Source: Montanilutibacter psychrotolerans
Lineage (GTDB): Bacteria; Pseudomonadota; Gammaproteobacteria; Xanthomonadales; Xanthomonadaceae
Direction of reading: 5' to 3'
DNA length: 64,000 nucleotides
Assembly (NCBI RefSeq): GCF_003719825.1
Contig: NZ_RIBS01000001.1
Coordinates: 796,632-860,631 of the forward strand
Part shown: positions 63,886 to 64,000 of the stretch, one piece after another
Layout: every line of letters begins with the position of its first letter
Position numbering within the stretch: position 1 is the stretch's first letter
Position numbers and translations under genes: made by a program
Notes under the pieces: model-generated
What the model saw: the letters and a program-made list of their open reading frames with translations, nothing else
What the model was told of the DNA's origin: nothing
Databases searched by the model: none

Positions 63886-64000
63886 CTTGTATCTTCAACC
63901 CACCAGCGATGGGCTGGTGATCCGGGGGCACTCGGATCGGTGCAGGGAGAGACTGTTTGCGCCCTGAGACTGCGAGTCTGAAACGTAGATGAGCTCCCTG

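Overview
The window is about 64 kb of high-GC DNA (C or G at most third codon positions) from a gammaproteobacterium. It most resembles the Xanthomonadaceae/Lysobacteraceae (Lysobacter- or Luteimonas-like). This is inferred from the leucine-catabolic (liu) gene set, feoA-feoB followed by a small Cys-rich membrane gene, a fused isobutyryl-CoA mutase, numerous secreted peptidases and dense RAYT/REP repeats. No rRNA, tRNA, CRISPR array or prophage was seen.

Positions 1-23 kb hold branched-chain amino acid and acyl-CoA metabolism. On the minus strand lie leucine dehydrogenase, isovaleryl-CoA dehydrogenase, both methylcrotonyl-CoA carboxylase subunits, methylglutaconyl-CoA hydratase, HMG-CoA lyase (cut by the window edge) and a thiolase. 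Together they take leucine to acetyl-CoA and acetoacetate. They are split into blocks by a ferrous-iron uptake operon with a Fur-box-like site, two Ala-rich lipoproteins, a 1,266-residue sensor histidine kinase and a Sel1/prolyl-hydroxylase protein. A B12-dependent IcmF mutase on the plus strand ends the block.

Positions 20.6-42.3 kb form a REP-rich accessory region. Two intact RAYT transposases (REP-associated tyrosine transposases), several RAYT remnants and about 65 cognate REP palindromes (GTAG next to GGTGGGC-loop-GCCCACC) lie between small accessory genes: VOC, SRPBCC, amidohydrolase, TPR lipoprotein, monooxygenase, serine protease, M13 peptidase, GFA-like, reductase and DUF proteins. 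The copies form a visible series: full element (REP-leader-RAYT-REP), internally deleted element, leader-bearing pieces, minimal 62-68 bp REPINs, and tandem arrays of 61, 90, 97 and about 106 bp units. One 64-bp REPIN lies in frame inside icmF. One array has copied the last codons and stop of its neighbour gene, and another has copied the 3' end of a RAYT gene.

Positions 42.3-57.9 kb carry putative secreted metallopeptidases (an HExxH protein and an M66-like lipoprotein), a membrane AraC-type regulator followed by an NTF2/DJ-1 fusion and two beta-lactamase-fold hydrolases, a divergent HxlR regulator/reductase pair, a DUF2975-XRE-membrane operon with a CGATAT operator cluster, and an AraC-VOC operon. 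Positions 58.3-64 kb carry a putative signalling set (cupredoxin-like protein, c-di-GMP phosphodiesterase with degenerate GGDEF domain, outer-membrane beta-barrel) and the methionine sulfoxide reductases msrB-msrA. All functions are read from sequence and family knowledge without database searches.
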